Positions 35,564-42,170 of a stretch of DNA of 64,000 nucleotides are shown here, piece by piece. The stretch's first letter is position 1. Each line of letters starts with the position of its first letter. The notes below the pieces were generated by a model, which was not told the DNA's origin, did no database searches, and saw nothing but the letters and a program-made list of their open reading frames with translations. The stretch is from Verrucomicrobiaceae bacterium (GTDB taxonomy: Bacteria > Verrucomicrobiota > Verrucomicrobiia > Verrucomicrobiales > Verrucomicrobiaceae). The position numbers were made by a program, and so were the translations under genes. The stretch spans positions 60,528 to 124,527 of the forward strand of contig JAIXOU010000020.1 in the NCBI GenBank assembly GCA_027486585.1. The letters run 5' to 3'.

Positions 35564-36262
35564 TTAGATTGGATAGGCAGTGAACGGTGCCTGAGTGAAT
35601 GTCACGGCAATTTCACATTTGGATACGCCACAAATGAGTGAGCCTCCGTAGCGTTTCACGGTGGCGTGTAGTTCAGCACGGACATCCACCGGCAGTCCAT
35701 CTCCCGACGGATCATCCTGACGACGCCGCATCTGGAAATTTATCTTTCCCGCGCCAGCAAATGACTCAACGGTGCCACAGCCAGAGACAAACCAATGATC
35801 GGCAATCTCAACGAGGAGGATGCTGACTGCCTGAACGTCCACTTGGAAGCAAGCCTCATCGCCATTCTGGGTCCATTCAATGATACTCTGAGTTGGACCT
35901 GCCCTCTGTCGTGATCTGCATAGCTCGATGACTGAACTCACAGAGACTGAGCTGCAACTAGCGGCCCGAAAGCGCAGTCCCAAACGGAGCTGCATTTCAG
36001 CCACGCAGCCTATCTGCCTGCGCACAATGGCAAGGCACTCCGACGGCGAATTGAGGCTGCGTTGGATCACCATCAGCTGTAAATCCATGGCCGACAAGCA
36101 GTTCCCCACGTCATGAGAATGGCGGCGGATGTAGCGTTGCAGCACATCAGCTTGATCCTCCTGTGGAAGCAGGGACAGTGGCGGCATGGCAGGCAAATCA
36201 ATCAAGTCGATGGAGGATAAATTGCCTGGCTGCTCCTGAAGGAGGTCGTTAATCGTCGGCAT
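35564..36262 (-). CDS. DHp-like phosphotransfer or kinase-fragment protein
   Basis: A 232-residue protein with a His-containing helix RRHSHDVGNCLSAMDLQL (about residue 50) resembling the dimerisation/phosphotransfer helix of histidine kinases, followed by a poorly conserved region in the place of an ATPase domain (VDVQAVSILLVEIADHWF, YGGSLICGVSKCEIAVTF). It may be a histidine phosphotransferase of the ChpT/degenerate-kinase kind. It is six bases upstream of the hybrid kinase, so a relay between them is plausible. The start is ATG 36262; a TTG at 36292 is less likely. Confidence 0.6.
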   Translation of the reverse strand: MPTINDLLQEQPGNLSSIDLIDLPAMPPLSLLPQEDQADVLQRYIRRHSHDVGNCLSAMDLQLMVIQRSLNSPSECLAIVRRQIGCVAEMQLRLGLRFRAASCSSVSVSSVIELCRSRQRAGPTQSIIEWTQNGDEACFQVDVQAVSILLVEIADHWFVSGCGTVESFAGAGKINFQMRRRQDDPSGDGLPVDVRAELHATVKRYGGSLICGVSKCEIAVTFTQAPFTAYPI

Positions 36263-36338
36263 GGGATGGTTCTGGAGAATCGAAACAGGCAATGCTCTTT
36301 AACGTGGAAGAACACCTTCCATTTTTAGACTGCTTGAG

Positions 36339-36356
36339 CTTTCCTCTACACCCCAT
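36339..36356 (+). promoter_or_regulatory. 18-bp stress element copy 10 (first of three tandem copies)
   Basis: CTTTCCT-CTAC-ACCCCAT. Only the right half and part of the spacer fit, making this the weakest of the three copies in front of the AI-2E gene. Confidence 0.4.
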
Positions 36357-36380
36357 AGCGACTAGCACCAAGAGCTTCCA

Positions 36381-36398
36381 GGTAGGTATTCACCCCAT
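36381..36398 (+). promoter_or_regulatory. 18-bp stress element copy 11 (second tandem copy)
   Basis: GGTAGGT-ATTC-ACCCCAT, one of the closest matches to the asymmetric consensus. It lies 42 bp after the first tandem copy and 66 bp before the third. Confidence 0.65.
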
Positions 36399-36446
36399 AG
36401 CGCAGGGTGCATCGCTACTCGTCGCCTGCTTTGGCTTCGATGAAAA

Positions 36447-36464
36447 GCAAGGCATTCACCCCAT
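36447..36464 (+). promoter_or_regulatory. 18-bp stress element copy 12 (third tandem copy)
   Basis: GCAAGGC-ATTC-ACCCCAT, followed after 37 bases by an in-frame GTG (36502) that I take as the AI-2E start. Confidence 0.65.
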
Positions 36465-36501
36465 ACCGCAGATGGCTATAGCTTTCTACAATTATTGCCA
36501 G

Positions 36502-37641
36502 GTGAGACAAACCCTACCGATGATTGATCCCGATTCAGTAATACCGCACAATCAAACTTCTACTGATGAAGAGGTGATCCAGCGCCTAGAACTTCACATT
36601 CCGTGGATCACGTTTATCAAAGTCTTCGCTTCACTGCTGATAGCATACGCAGCTTACGTCCTGTGGCCGCTGCTATTGCTGGTATTCCTATCTTTGTTTC
36701 TAGCGGTGACGCTGCATGCCTTTACAGCTTGGCTAGACAGCAAAGGTCTAGAGCATTGGTGCAGTCTGCTCCTGGTAATCGGCGGCATACTGAGTCTGCT
36801 CATCGTCACGATCTCCCTTGTTTTCCCTGCTCTGATTGACCAAGCGGCAACCTTTGGCCAAAGTCTCCCCAAACTGCATGAACTGGCGCTGAGCCAGCTC
36901 CCCATGAGCGGGGTCATTCGTCAGAGTATTGATCGAATGCTCGAAGGCACTAACTGGGGTGCGGCCAGCAGCTGGCTAGGCCATTTTTGGTCAGCAGGTG
37001 GCATCGCCCTCAGTGGTATCTCTGAGATCATGCTCTTGCTGGTGGTCGCTTTGTACTTGTTGATCGACGGAAGCAAAACGTTTGAATGGCTACTGGCATT
37101 TTTTTCGCCTTTGAAGCGTGCCAAGCTTCGTATCACGTCAGAAGAAATTTCGCAGGTTATTTTTGGTTATGTTTCCGGCCAAATCATCACTTCCCTGCTG
37201 GTGACGATCTATGCTTTCGCAGTATTGAGCATATTACACGTGCCTGGAGCCTTATTGCTAGCTGTCCTCGCGGGAATTTTGGACATCTTACCGATCTTGG
37301 GCATCGTCTTTGCTACTGCACCCGCTTTCCTTTTAGCGCTAAGTGTCTCACCCAAAACAGCAGTGATCGTGGTCTGCCTGTATTTATTTTTTCACGCGCT
37401 GGAAATCTACTACATCGCACCAAAGGTATATGGACGACATCTTCGAGTCTCCACACTGACCGTGCTACTCGGACTACTGGCAGGTGCTCTATTGGCAGGC
37501 ATCCCAGGATCCTTGGCAGCACTGCCAGTGATCGCCTCATACGCCGCTATTGAACGCATTTGGCTGAAGCCATTCCTGAGAGAAGGCGTCTCAGAAAAAC
37601 ATGAGCTTCAAAAAGAACAGGTGTTTGGTGACAAAGCCTGA
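36502..37641 (+). CDS. AI-2E family transporter (PerM/TqsA-like permease)
   Basis: A 379-residue membrane protein with about eight helices in the AI-2E/PerM arrangement: VFASLLIAYAAYVLWPLLLL, a large soluble segment (about 85-165), SGQIITSLLVTIYAFAVL, AGILDILPILGIVFATAPAF and a final LLGLLAGALLAGIPGSLAAL. The family exports small molecules or ions; the substrate is not predictable. An open frame extends to 36292, but that stretch encodes the elements themselves (HPIA, GIHPIAQ, GIHPIPQ), so the true start is downstream: GTG 36502, or ATG 36520. It is followed five bases later by yihY. Confidence 0.87.
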   Translation: MRQTLPMIDPDSVIPHNQTSTDEEVIQRLELHIPWITFIKVFASLLIAYAAYVLWPLLLLVFLSLFLAVTLHAFTAWLDSKGLEHWCSLLLVIGGILSLLIVTISLVFPALIDQAATFGQSLPKLHELALSQLPMSGVIRQSIDRMLEGTNWGAASSWLGHFWSAGGIALSGISEIMLLLVVALYLLIDGSKTFEWLLAFFSPLKRAKLRITSEEISQVIFGYVSGQIITSLLVTIYAFAVLSILHVPGALLLAVLAGILDILPILGIVFATAPAFLLALSVSPKTAVIVVCLYLFFHALEIYYIAPKVYGRHLRVSTLTVLLGLLAGALLAGIPGSLAALPVIASYAAIERIWLKPFLREGVSEKHELQKEQVFGDKA

Positions 37642-37646
37642 ATGTG

Positions 37647-38525
37647 ATGAAAGTCTTCCTATCAGTCCTGCATGAGACTTTTCGTCAATGGAATGCTCTA
37701 CGCGTGCCTAAAATGGGTGCAGCGCTTTCCTTTTACGCCGTTTTTTCACTCTCCCCGCTAGCCATCCTCTCGCTATCACTCGTCAGCTTGGTGGTGGAGC
37801 GGGATGCTGCACGCGCTGAGATTATTGGTCAGTTCAGGAGCGCCTTCAGTCATGAAGGTGCGGCAGTCGTGGAGTTAATCTTGACGAAGACCGCCGCAGA
37901 GAGCGCAAGTTTTCTAGGCACCTTGATCGGCTTTGGCGTACTACTCATTGGCGCTTCTGGCGTATTCGGTGAGCTACAAGACTCACTGAATCAAATCTGG
38001 GGCGTGACATCAAATCGACACCCTGTTTTCATCCAGATAAAGGAACGGATCTTTTCCTTCGCCATGGTTTTTGTCGTGGGTTTTCTCATTTTTGTATCAT
38101 TCATCTTTTCCGCCATTCTCGCCGCGACAGGAGGATGGTTGCATGGGCAGTTCCCCAGACTCGACAGCTCGTGGGAGTGGGCGAACTCAATGATTTCCCT
38201 GCTTATGATCGCCGTCTTGTTTGCGCTAATCTTCCGCCTGATTCCAGACACACTCATTGCATGGAAAGACGTCTGGCTTGGCGCCTTGATCTCCGCAGTG
38301 CTTTTTGTGTTGGGCAAGTTTTTGCTTGGTTTTTACATTGGCCGAAGTGCCCTGGCCTCAAGCTACGGGGCGGCTGGATCACTCATCATCATTCTAATCT
38401 GGGTTTACTACTCAGCTCAGATTCTGTTCTTCGGCGCAGCCTTCACGCGAGTGTATGCCATGCATTGCGGCTCACGGAAACAATACAACGGTAGTGTCGC
38501 TACGGATGGAAAATCCGTTTTCTGA
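37647..38525 (+). CDS. YihY/virulence factor BrkB family membrane protein
   Basis: A 292-residue protein with six predicted helices and the family hallmarks KMGAALSFYAVFSLSPLAIL, FGELQDSLNQIWGV, LIPDTLIAWKDVWLGALISA and SYGAAGSLIIILIWVYYSAQILFFGAAFT (in parts). The family was once misassigned as RNase BN; its function is unknown, and it is common in stress regulons. ATG 37647 lies five bases after the AI-2E stop; GTG 37644 is possible. The pair is probably one operon. Confidence 0.88.
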   Translation: MKVFLSVLHETFRQWNALRVPKMGAALSFYAVFSLSPLAILSLSLVSLVVERDAARAEIIGQFRSAFSHEGAAVVELILTKTAAESASFLGTLIGFGVLLIGASGVFGELQDSLNQIWGVTSNRHPVFIQIKERIFSFAMVFVVGFLIFVSFIFSAILAATGGWLHGQFPRLDSSWEWANSMISLLMIAVLFALIFRLIPDTLIAWKDVWLGALISAVLFVLGKFLLGFYIGRSALASSYGAAGSLIIILIWVYYSAQILFFGAAFTRVYAMHCGSRKQYNGSVATDGKSVF

Positions 38526-38596
38526 ACATCGCAGCCACTAACTCGGAGGCCGACCAATACGCCTTCGTGCTTCAACCTGTTCAGCCTCCAATCATA

Positions 38597-38614
38597 AGCA
38601 GGCATTCACCCCAT
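38597..38614 (+). promoter_or_regulatory. 18-bp stress element copy 13
   Basis: AGCAGGC-ATTC-ACCCCAT, 87 bases upstream of the copper-binding protein ATG. Confidence 0.6.
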
Positions 38615-38701
38615 ATCAGATCCGGCTCTAAGTCACCAAGGTTCGGGGGGCTTCAGCACTCCTCGTCGTCGTCCGCACAAACAAAAAAAATCCAAACACC
38701 T

Positions 38702-39115
38702 ATGAACCTCATCAAACGCACACTATTCACATTCATCATGGCTTCAGCGACTGCGCTACCGAATCCAACATCAGCAGCTGAGTCCATGACTCCGATGCAG
38801 CACAAGGCCTGTATCCTTACTTGTCAGGAATGTGTTGTCGCCTGCGAAAGCTGCGCCACCGCCTGCTTAAACGAAACCGAGGTGAAAGCCATGGTCGCTT
38901 GCATCAAGCTCTGTCGTGACTGTGCCGATGTGTGCGGTCTCTGCACGCAGTTCATGGCCCGCGACTCTGATCACGTAGCCAATGCCTGCTCACTCTGCGC
39001 CAAGATCTGTCAAGCCTGCGCCGACGAATGTGCCAAGCACAAAATGGATCACTGCAAAGCCTGCGCCGCCATTTGTCAGAAATGTGCGGATGAATGCAAA
39101 AAGATGACGAAATAA
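38702..39115 (+). CDS. Exported four-helix-bundle copper-binding protein (DUF326-type)
   Basis: A 137-residue protein: signal peptide (MNLIKRTLFTFIMASATALP, cleavage near TSAA), then a Cys-rich helical bundle. I count 21 cysteines in C-x2-C and C-x3-C spacings (CQECVVACESCATAC, CRDCADVCGLC, CKACAAICQKCADEC). This matches DUF326/Csp-type copper storage proteins, which bind many Cu(I) ions in the core of the bundle. Export suggests periplasmic copper sequestration. The frame extends to 38567, but the signal peptide sets the ATG at 38702. DUF2383 follows 21 bases later. Confidence 0.85.
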   Translation: MNLIKRTLFTFIMASATALPNPTSAAESMTPMQHKACILTCQECVVACESCATACLNETEVKAMVACIKLCRDCADVCGLCTQFMARDSDHVANACSLCAKICQACADECAKHKMDHCKACAAICQKCADECKKMTK

Positions 39116-39136
39116 ATAAACCTCAATTCTACCCTT

Positions 39137-39592
39137 ATGACCCTAACAAGCCCCCTGAACAACGCCACCATTGAAGCCTGCCAAGCGATGCTTCGCGGGG
39201 AAATCTCCGCTGTCGAAACCTATACCCAGGCCAGCAAGAAATTCGCCGACAGCACCGAGGACGACTCATTGGGTAGCATCTGCGGTGACCACCAGCAAAG
39301 CGTGGATCTGCTCCATGAACTCATCCTCAACAGCGGAGAAACACCCGACATCACATCGGGCGTCTGGGGCAACTTCGCCCAAGCCATGGAAGGCACTGCC
39401 AAACTCTTCGGAGAATCCCCTGCACTGCTGATCCTTGAGCAAGGTGAGAAACACGGCATCAAAGAATATGAAGCCGCTCTAGTAGATCCAAACATGTCCC
39501 TGCCTATCAAGGAACTGATTGAACAAGATCTGCTGCCGCCTCTCTACGATCATCTCGTGGAACTCAAAAGCCGCCGCGAACAGGTTGATTAA
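39137..39592 (+). CDS. DUF2383 ferritin-like four-helix protein (copy b)
   Basis: A 151-residue paralog of the protein at 19953 without the N-terminal extension: MLRGEISAVETYTQASKKFA, CGDHQQSVDLLHELIL, EQGEKHGIKEYEAAL, LLPPLYDHLVELKSR. The Glu/His spacing is compatible with a di-metal centre. It lies 21 bases after the copper-binding gene and is followed by a terminator. Confidence 0.82.
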   Translation: MTLTSPLNNATIEACQAMLRGEISAVETYTQASKKFADSTEDDSLGSICGDHQQSVDLLHELILNSGETPDITSGVWGNFAQAMEGTAKLFGESPALLILEQGEKHGIKEYEAALVDPNMSLPIKELIEQDLLPPLYDHLVELKSRREQVD

Positions 39593-39627
39593 AGATTAGC
39601 TGTCTAGTTAGCATTATCCCAAAGCAC

Positions 39628-39653
39628 GGGGCAGGTTCATCACCTGCCCTTTT
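39628..39653 (+). terminator. Rho-independent terminator after DUF2383b
   Basis: Stem GGGCAGGT (39629-39636) pairs with ACCTGCCC (39642-39649), five-base loop, followed by TTTT. Confidence 0.75.
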
Positions 39654-39667
39654 GCATGCGTAGGGCG

Positions 39668-39685
39668 TGTCGGGTTTCACCCCAT
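39668..39685 (+). promoter_or_regulatory. 18-bp stress element copy 14
   Basis: TGTCGGG-TTTC-ACCCCAT, 74 bases before the DUF892 ATG and just after the preceding terminator. Confidence 0.6.
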
Positions 39686-39759
39686 GGAACCCTGAAGGGG
39701 CACTCTTTAGAGTCAGCCTATGCATTCTGCATCTCACTAACATATCCAACTGCAACACC

Positions 39760-40302
39760 ATGAAAACACTTCAGGATCTTTTTAATAACGAACTCGCCGA
39801 CATCTACGATGCCGAACACCGCCTCATCCATTCACTTCCAAAGCTAGCCAAAGCCGCCACCTGCGATCATCTTCAGCGCGCGATCCTACAACACTTAAGG
39901 CAAACTGAAGAACACGTCACCAAAATTGAGCATGTCTTTGCGTGTTTTGAACTTACACCCAAGCGTGAGAAGTGCGACGCCACAGTGGGCTTGATTACCG
40001 AGGCGGATGAACTCACCACGATGTTCAAAGAGTCGCCCGTGATCAACGCGGCGATTATCGCTGCTGCACAGAAGATCGAGCATTACGAAATCGCTTCTTA
40101 CGGCTGCCTTCATGAATGGGCTGGCGTGCTAGGCAACAAAAAGGCGGCAGACATCCTGATGGAGATTCTCACCGAAGAAAAAGCTGCCAACGATTCGCTC
40201 ACGGAACTCGCGCGCATGCGCAGCAACGAAGAAGCCTGCAAAGACGGGTCCACGAAGCCAGTGGCTGCAAAGAAAAAAACCGCGACTCACGCCACAGCCT
40301 AG
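39760..40302 (+). CDS. DUF892 ferritin-like protein (YciE/YciF family)
   Basis: A 180-residue helical protein with the DUF892 start MKTLQDLFNNELADIYDAEH and the Glu/His positions of a diiron fold (ELADIYDAEH, QTEEHVTKIEHVF, KIEHYEIASYG, LTEEKAANDSL). The tail is Lys/Thr/Ala-rich (KPVAAKKKTATHATA). YciE/YciF proteins are induced under osmotic and stationary stress in enterobacteria; the biochemical role is not settled. The start at 39760 is chosen because it begins the conserved domain. Confidence 0.88.
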   Translation: MKTLQDLFNNELADIYDAEHRLIHSLPKLAKAATCDHLQRAILQHLRQTEEHVTKIEHVFACFELTPKREKCDATVGLITEADELTTMFKESPVINAAIIAAAQKIEHYEIASYGCLHEWAGVLGNKKAADILMEILTEEKAANDSLTELARMRSNEEACKDGSTKPVAAKKKTATHATA

Positions 40303-40322
40303 GCTGGTCAAACGATCAACGA

Positions 40323-40351
40323 TCTCTGCAACGCTCAGAACGTTGCAGAGA
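40323..40351. terminator. Hairpin between convergent genes
   Basis: Perfect 11-bp stem TCTCTGCAACG / CGTTGCAGAGA with a seven-base loop, between the ends of the DUF892 and DoxX genes. It lacks a clear T-tract, so its terminator role is likely but not certain. Confidence 0.6.
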
Positions 40352-40361
40352 CTGCACAAAC

Positions 40362-40739
40362 CTATTTGCCGCTTGGATTTTTTGACAAACTTGCATGCAC
40401 GACCCATGCAATCAAAACGAGCTGAAAAGGAAGCTGCAACCACAGGATCCATGGCGCAATGTCTGCACCTGCCATGCCATGCAGCGCCATATGAATATTG
40501 GCAGGAAAGATAGCGATAAGCAGCAGGATCAGCCCGCATCCAGCAGCACGGCGCAGCCACGATAAGAGCACGCCAAGACCACCCGCAATTTCAGCGGCAC
40601 CACTGATGATGTTTAATAACTCATGCGCTGGCAGATAGGGCGGCATCATGGAAAGATACAGCTCCGGCCTGATGAAGTGATTCACGCCGGCCACGATGAA
40701 GAAGACAGAGAGAGTGAATCGAGAGATAGTTCTAAGCAT
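40362..40739 (-). CDS. DoxX-family membrane protein
   Basis: A 125-residue protein with four hydrophobic helices and DoxX-like features: FTLSVFFIVAGVNHFIRPELY, IISGAAEIAGGLGVLLSW, GLILLLIAIFPANIHMAL. DoxX relatives are linked to redox balance and stress but lack a well-defined activity. It lies downstream of the fasciclin gene, from which a strong terminator separates it. Confidence 0.83.
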   Translation of the reverse strand: MLRTISRFTLSVFFIVAGVNHFIRPELYLSMMPPYLPAHELLNIISGAAEIAGGLGVLLSWLRRAAGCGLILLLIAIFPANIHMALHGMAGADIAPWILWLQLPFQLVLIAWVVHASLSKNPSGK

Positions 40740-40773
40740 GGAGAAATGCGGTGTGGGGATTATGCCTGAAGAG

Positions 40774-40805
40774 CAAAAAGCCCGCCGAGTAATCTCGGCG
40801 GGCTT
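40774..40805 (-). terminator. Rho-independent terminator of the fasciclin gene
   Basis: Perfect 12-bp stem AAGCCCGCCGAG (40778-40789) / CTCGGCGGGCTT (40794-40805), TAAT loop on the plus strand, followed on the minus strand by a T run. Confidence 0.88.
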
Positions 40806-40831
40806 CCTGCGCCCGTCTTCGGACGTTCAGC

Positions 40832-41302
40832 TTATTTGGCCGGTGGCAATAGCACAGCGTCAATAACGTGAATGACGCCATTGCTGGCGGCCACGTCGGT
40901 TTTGACGACCTTGGCATCGTTCACCGTCACGTTGCCGTCCGTGACCTTGATGTCGAGTTCCTGACCATTGGCGGTTTTGGCCATCATGGTCTTCACCTCG
41001 GCAGCCATGACTTTGCCTTTAAGCACATGGTAGGCCAAGATGTTGCCGAGCTTCTTTTTGTTCTCAGGCTTGAGTAAATCGTCCAGCGTGCCGGCAGGCA
41101 GTTTGGCAAAGGCCTCGTCACTCGGGGCGAAGACCGTGAACGGGCCGTCCTCCTGAAGCATCTTGGTTTTGCCAGCAGCGTCGAGCGCAGCGATGAGGGT
41201 TTTGAAAGTACCTGCGGACTTGGCAGTATCGATAATGTCACCAGCGAATGTTGCTGAGGCTACGAGGCCCAGCACGCTAGTCAGAATGAAACGTTTGATC
41301 AT
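40832..41302 (-). CDS. Exported fasciclin (FAS1) domain protein
   Basis: A 156-residue secreted protein: signal peptide ([20 protein letters not shown]) and one FAS1 domain with the H1 region [29 protein letters not shown] and the H2-like [16 protein letters not shown]1 domains mediate adhesion or matrix association. The start is ATG 41302; ATG 41332 would add ten polar residues before the signal peptide. A stress element lies 89 bases upstream. Confidence 0.9.
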   Translation of the reverse strand: MIKRFILTSVLGLVASATFAGDIIDTAKSAGTFKTLIAALDAAGKTKMLQEDGPFTVFAPSDEAFAKLPAGTLDDLLKPENKKKLGNILAYHVLKGKVMAAEVKTMMAKTANGQELDIKVTDGNVTVNDAKVVKTDVAASNGVIHVIDAVLLPPAK

Positions 41303-41391
41303 TGTGTTTTGTGGTTTGCTTTGGTTTATCAAGCGGGAATGCAGAACATTCCCGAAGACCCCGACAGTGAGGCAAACTCATGCCTGAGCCT

Positions 41392-41409
41392 ATGGGGTGA
41401 AACCCGAAT
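41392..41409 (-). promoter_or_regulatory. 18-bp stress element copy 15
   Basis: On the minus strand ATTCGGG-TTTC-ACCCCAT, 89 bases before the fasciclin start. Divergent from copy 16. Confidence 0.55.
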
Positions 41410-41429
41410 ACTAAGTCGAAGGGCAGTGA

Positions 41430-41447
41430 AGCAGGGTTATACCCCAT
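41430..41447 (+). promoter_or_regulatory. 18-bp stress element copy 16
   Basis: AGCAGGG-TTAT-ACCCCAT, 20 bases after copy 15 in the opposite orientation, upstream of the small ORF-tspO-ATPase run. Confidence 0.55.
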
Positions 41448-41494
41448 CGTGATTAGAACAGCGGTCTTTTATGCGTGTGGCAGCATCACTCCAT

Positions 41495-41683
41495 ATGAAA
41501 ACAGAAATGACCAAGAACAGCGACCAGGCACTGCGCGTTTTTCAAAAACTCCCCATCAAAACTAAAGAGCTGCTCATCCTCTCCGACAGTGAGGAACATG
41601 CCATCGGCACTCAAAAGCTGGTTCTTCAAAAGAAGATCCAGCAAATCGTCAAACCATCGAAGGCAAAGGAGGCTGGAGTTTAA
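41495..41683 (+). CDS. Hypothetical small basic protein ahead of TspO
   Basis: A 62-residue protein from ATG 41495 (ATG 41471 and 41507 are alternatives), with no recognised family. It is helical and Lys-rich (VFQKLPIKTKELLILSDSEE, KLVLQKKIQQIVKPSKAKE). Its stop codon directly abuts the tspO start, so it is likely translated with it. Confidence 0.5.
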   Translation: MKTEMTKNSDQALRVFQKLPIKTKELLILSDSEEHAIGTQKLVLQKKIQQIVKPSKAKEAGV

Positions 41684-42166
41684 ATGACCCCTTATCCTTC
41701 CTTTCCTCGTCAGACTCTTGCTTTGTTTGGCTGGCTGGCGCTTTGCTTCACAGCATCAGCCACGTCGCTGTTTATCTCTGTCGATGGCTGGCACTATGCG
41801 CTGATCAAGCCCTCGTGGAATCCGCCATCGTGGGTCTTCGCTCCGGCCTGGACATTGCTATACATTCTGATGGCCGTGAGTGCATGGCTCGTCTGGCGTG
41901 TGGGCGGCTGGCGAGTGCAAACGAAGGCGCTGTGCTTGTTCATGGTGCAGTGGGCGCTGAATCTTCTTTGGACGCCGCTGTTCTTCGGCATACATCGGCC
42001 TGATCTGGCTTTAATCGATATCCTCGCCTTGTGGCTGACAATCTCGATAACGCTGCTGGCCTTTTGGCAAGTTCGACGGCTTGCGAGTGTATTACTGCTG
42101 CCGTATCTAGCATGGGTGACGTTTGCCACCGCTCTGAACTTCACGATCTGGCGCTTGAATCCCTGA
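41684..42166 (+). CDS. tspO: TspO/MBR family membrane protein
   Basis: A 160-residue, five-helix TspO/peripheral benzodiazepine receptor homolog: WYALIKPSWNPPSWVFAPAW-like first loop (HYALIKPSWNPPSWVF), TLLYILMAVSAWLVWR, QWALNLLWTPLFFG and LPYLAWVTFATALNFTIW. Known TspO proteins bind porphyrins and act in stress regulation. It sits between the small basic ORF and the P-type ATPase with gaps of zero and four bases, so all three are probably co-transcribed. Confidence 0.9.
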   Translation: MTPYPSFPRQTLALFGWLALCFTASATSLFISVDGWHYALIKPSWNPPSWVFAPAWTLLYILMAVSAWLVWRVGGWRVQTKALCLFMVQWALNLLWTPLFFGIHRPDLALIDILALWLTISITLLAFWQVRRLASVLLLPYLAWVTFATALNFTIWRLNP

Positions 42167-42170
42167 CACT

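Noticed and set aside
36292..36501. N-terminal extension of the AI-2E protein
   Set aside because: The extra residues are translated promoter elements (HPIA, GIHPI), not a protein domain.
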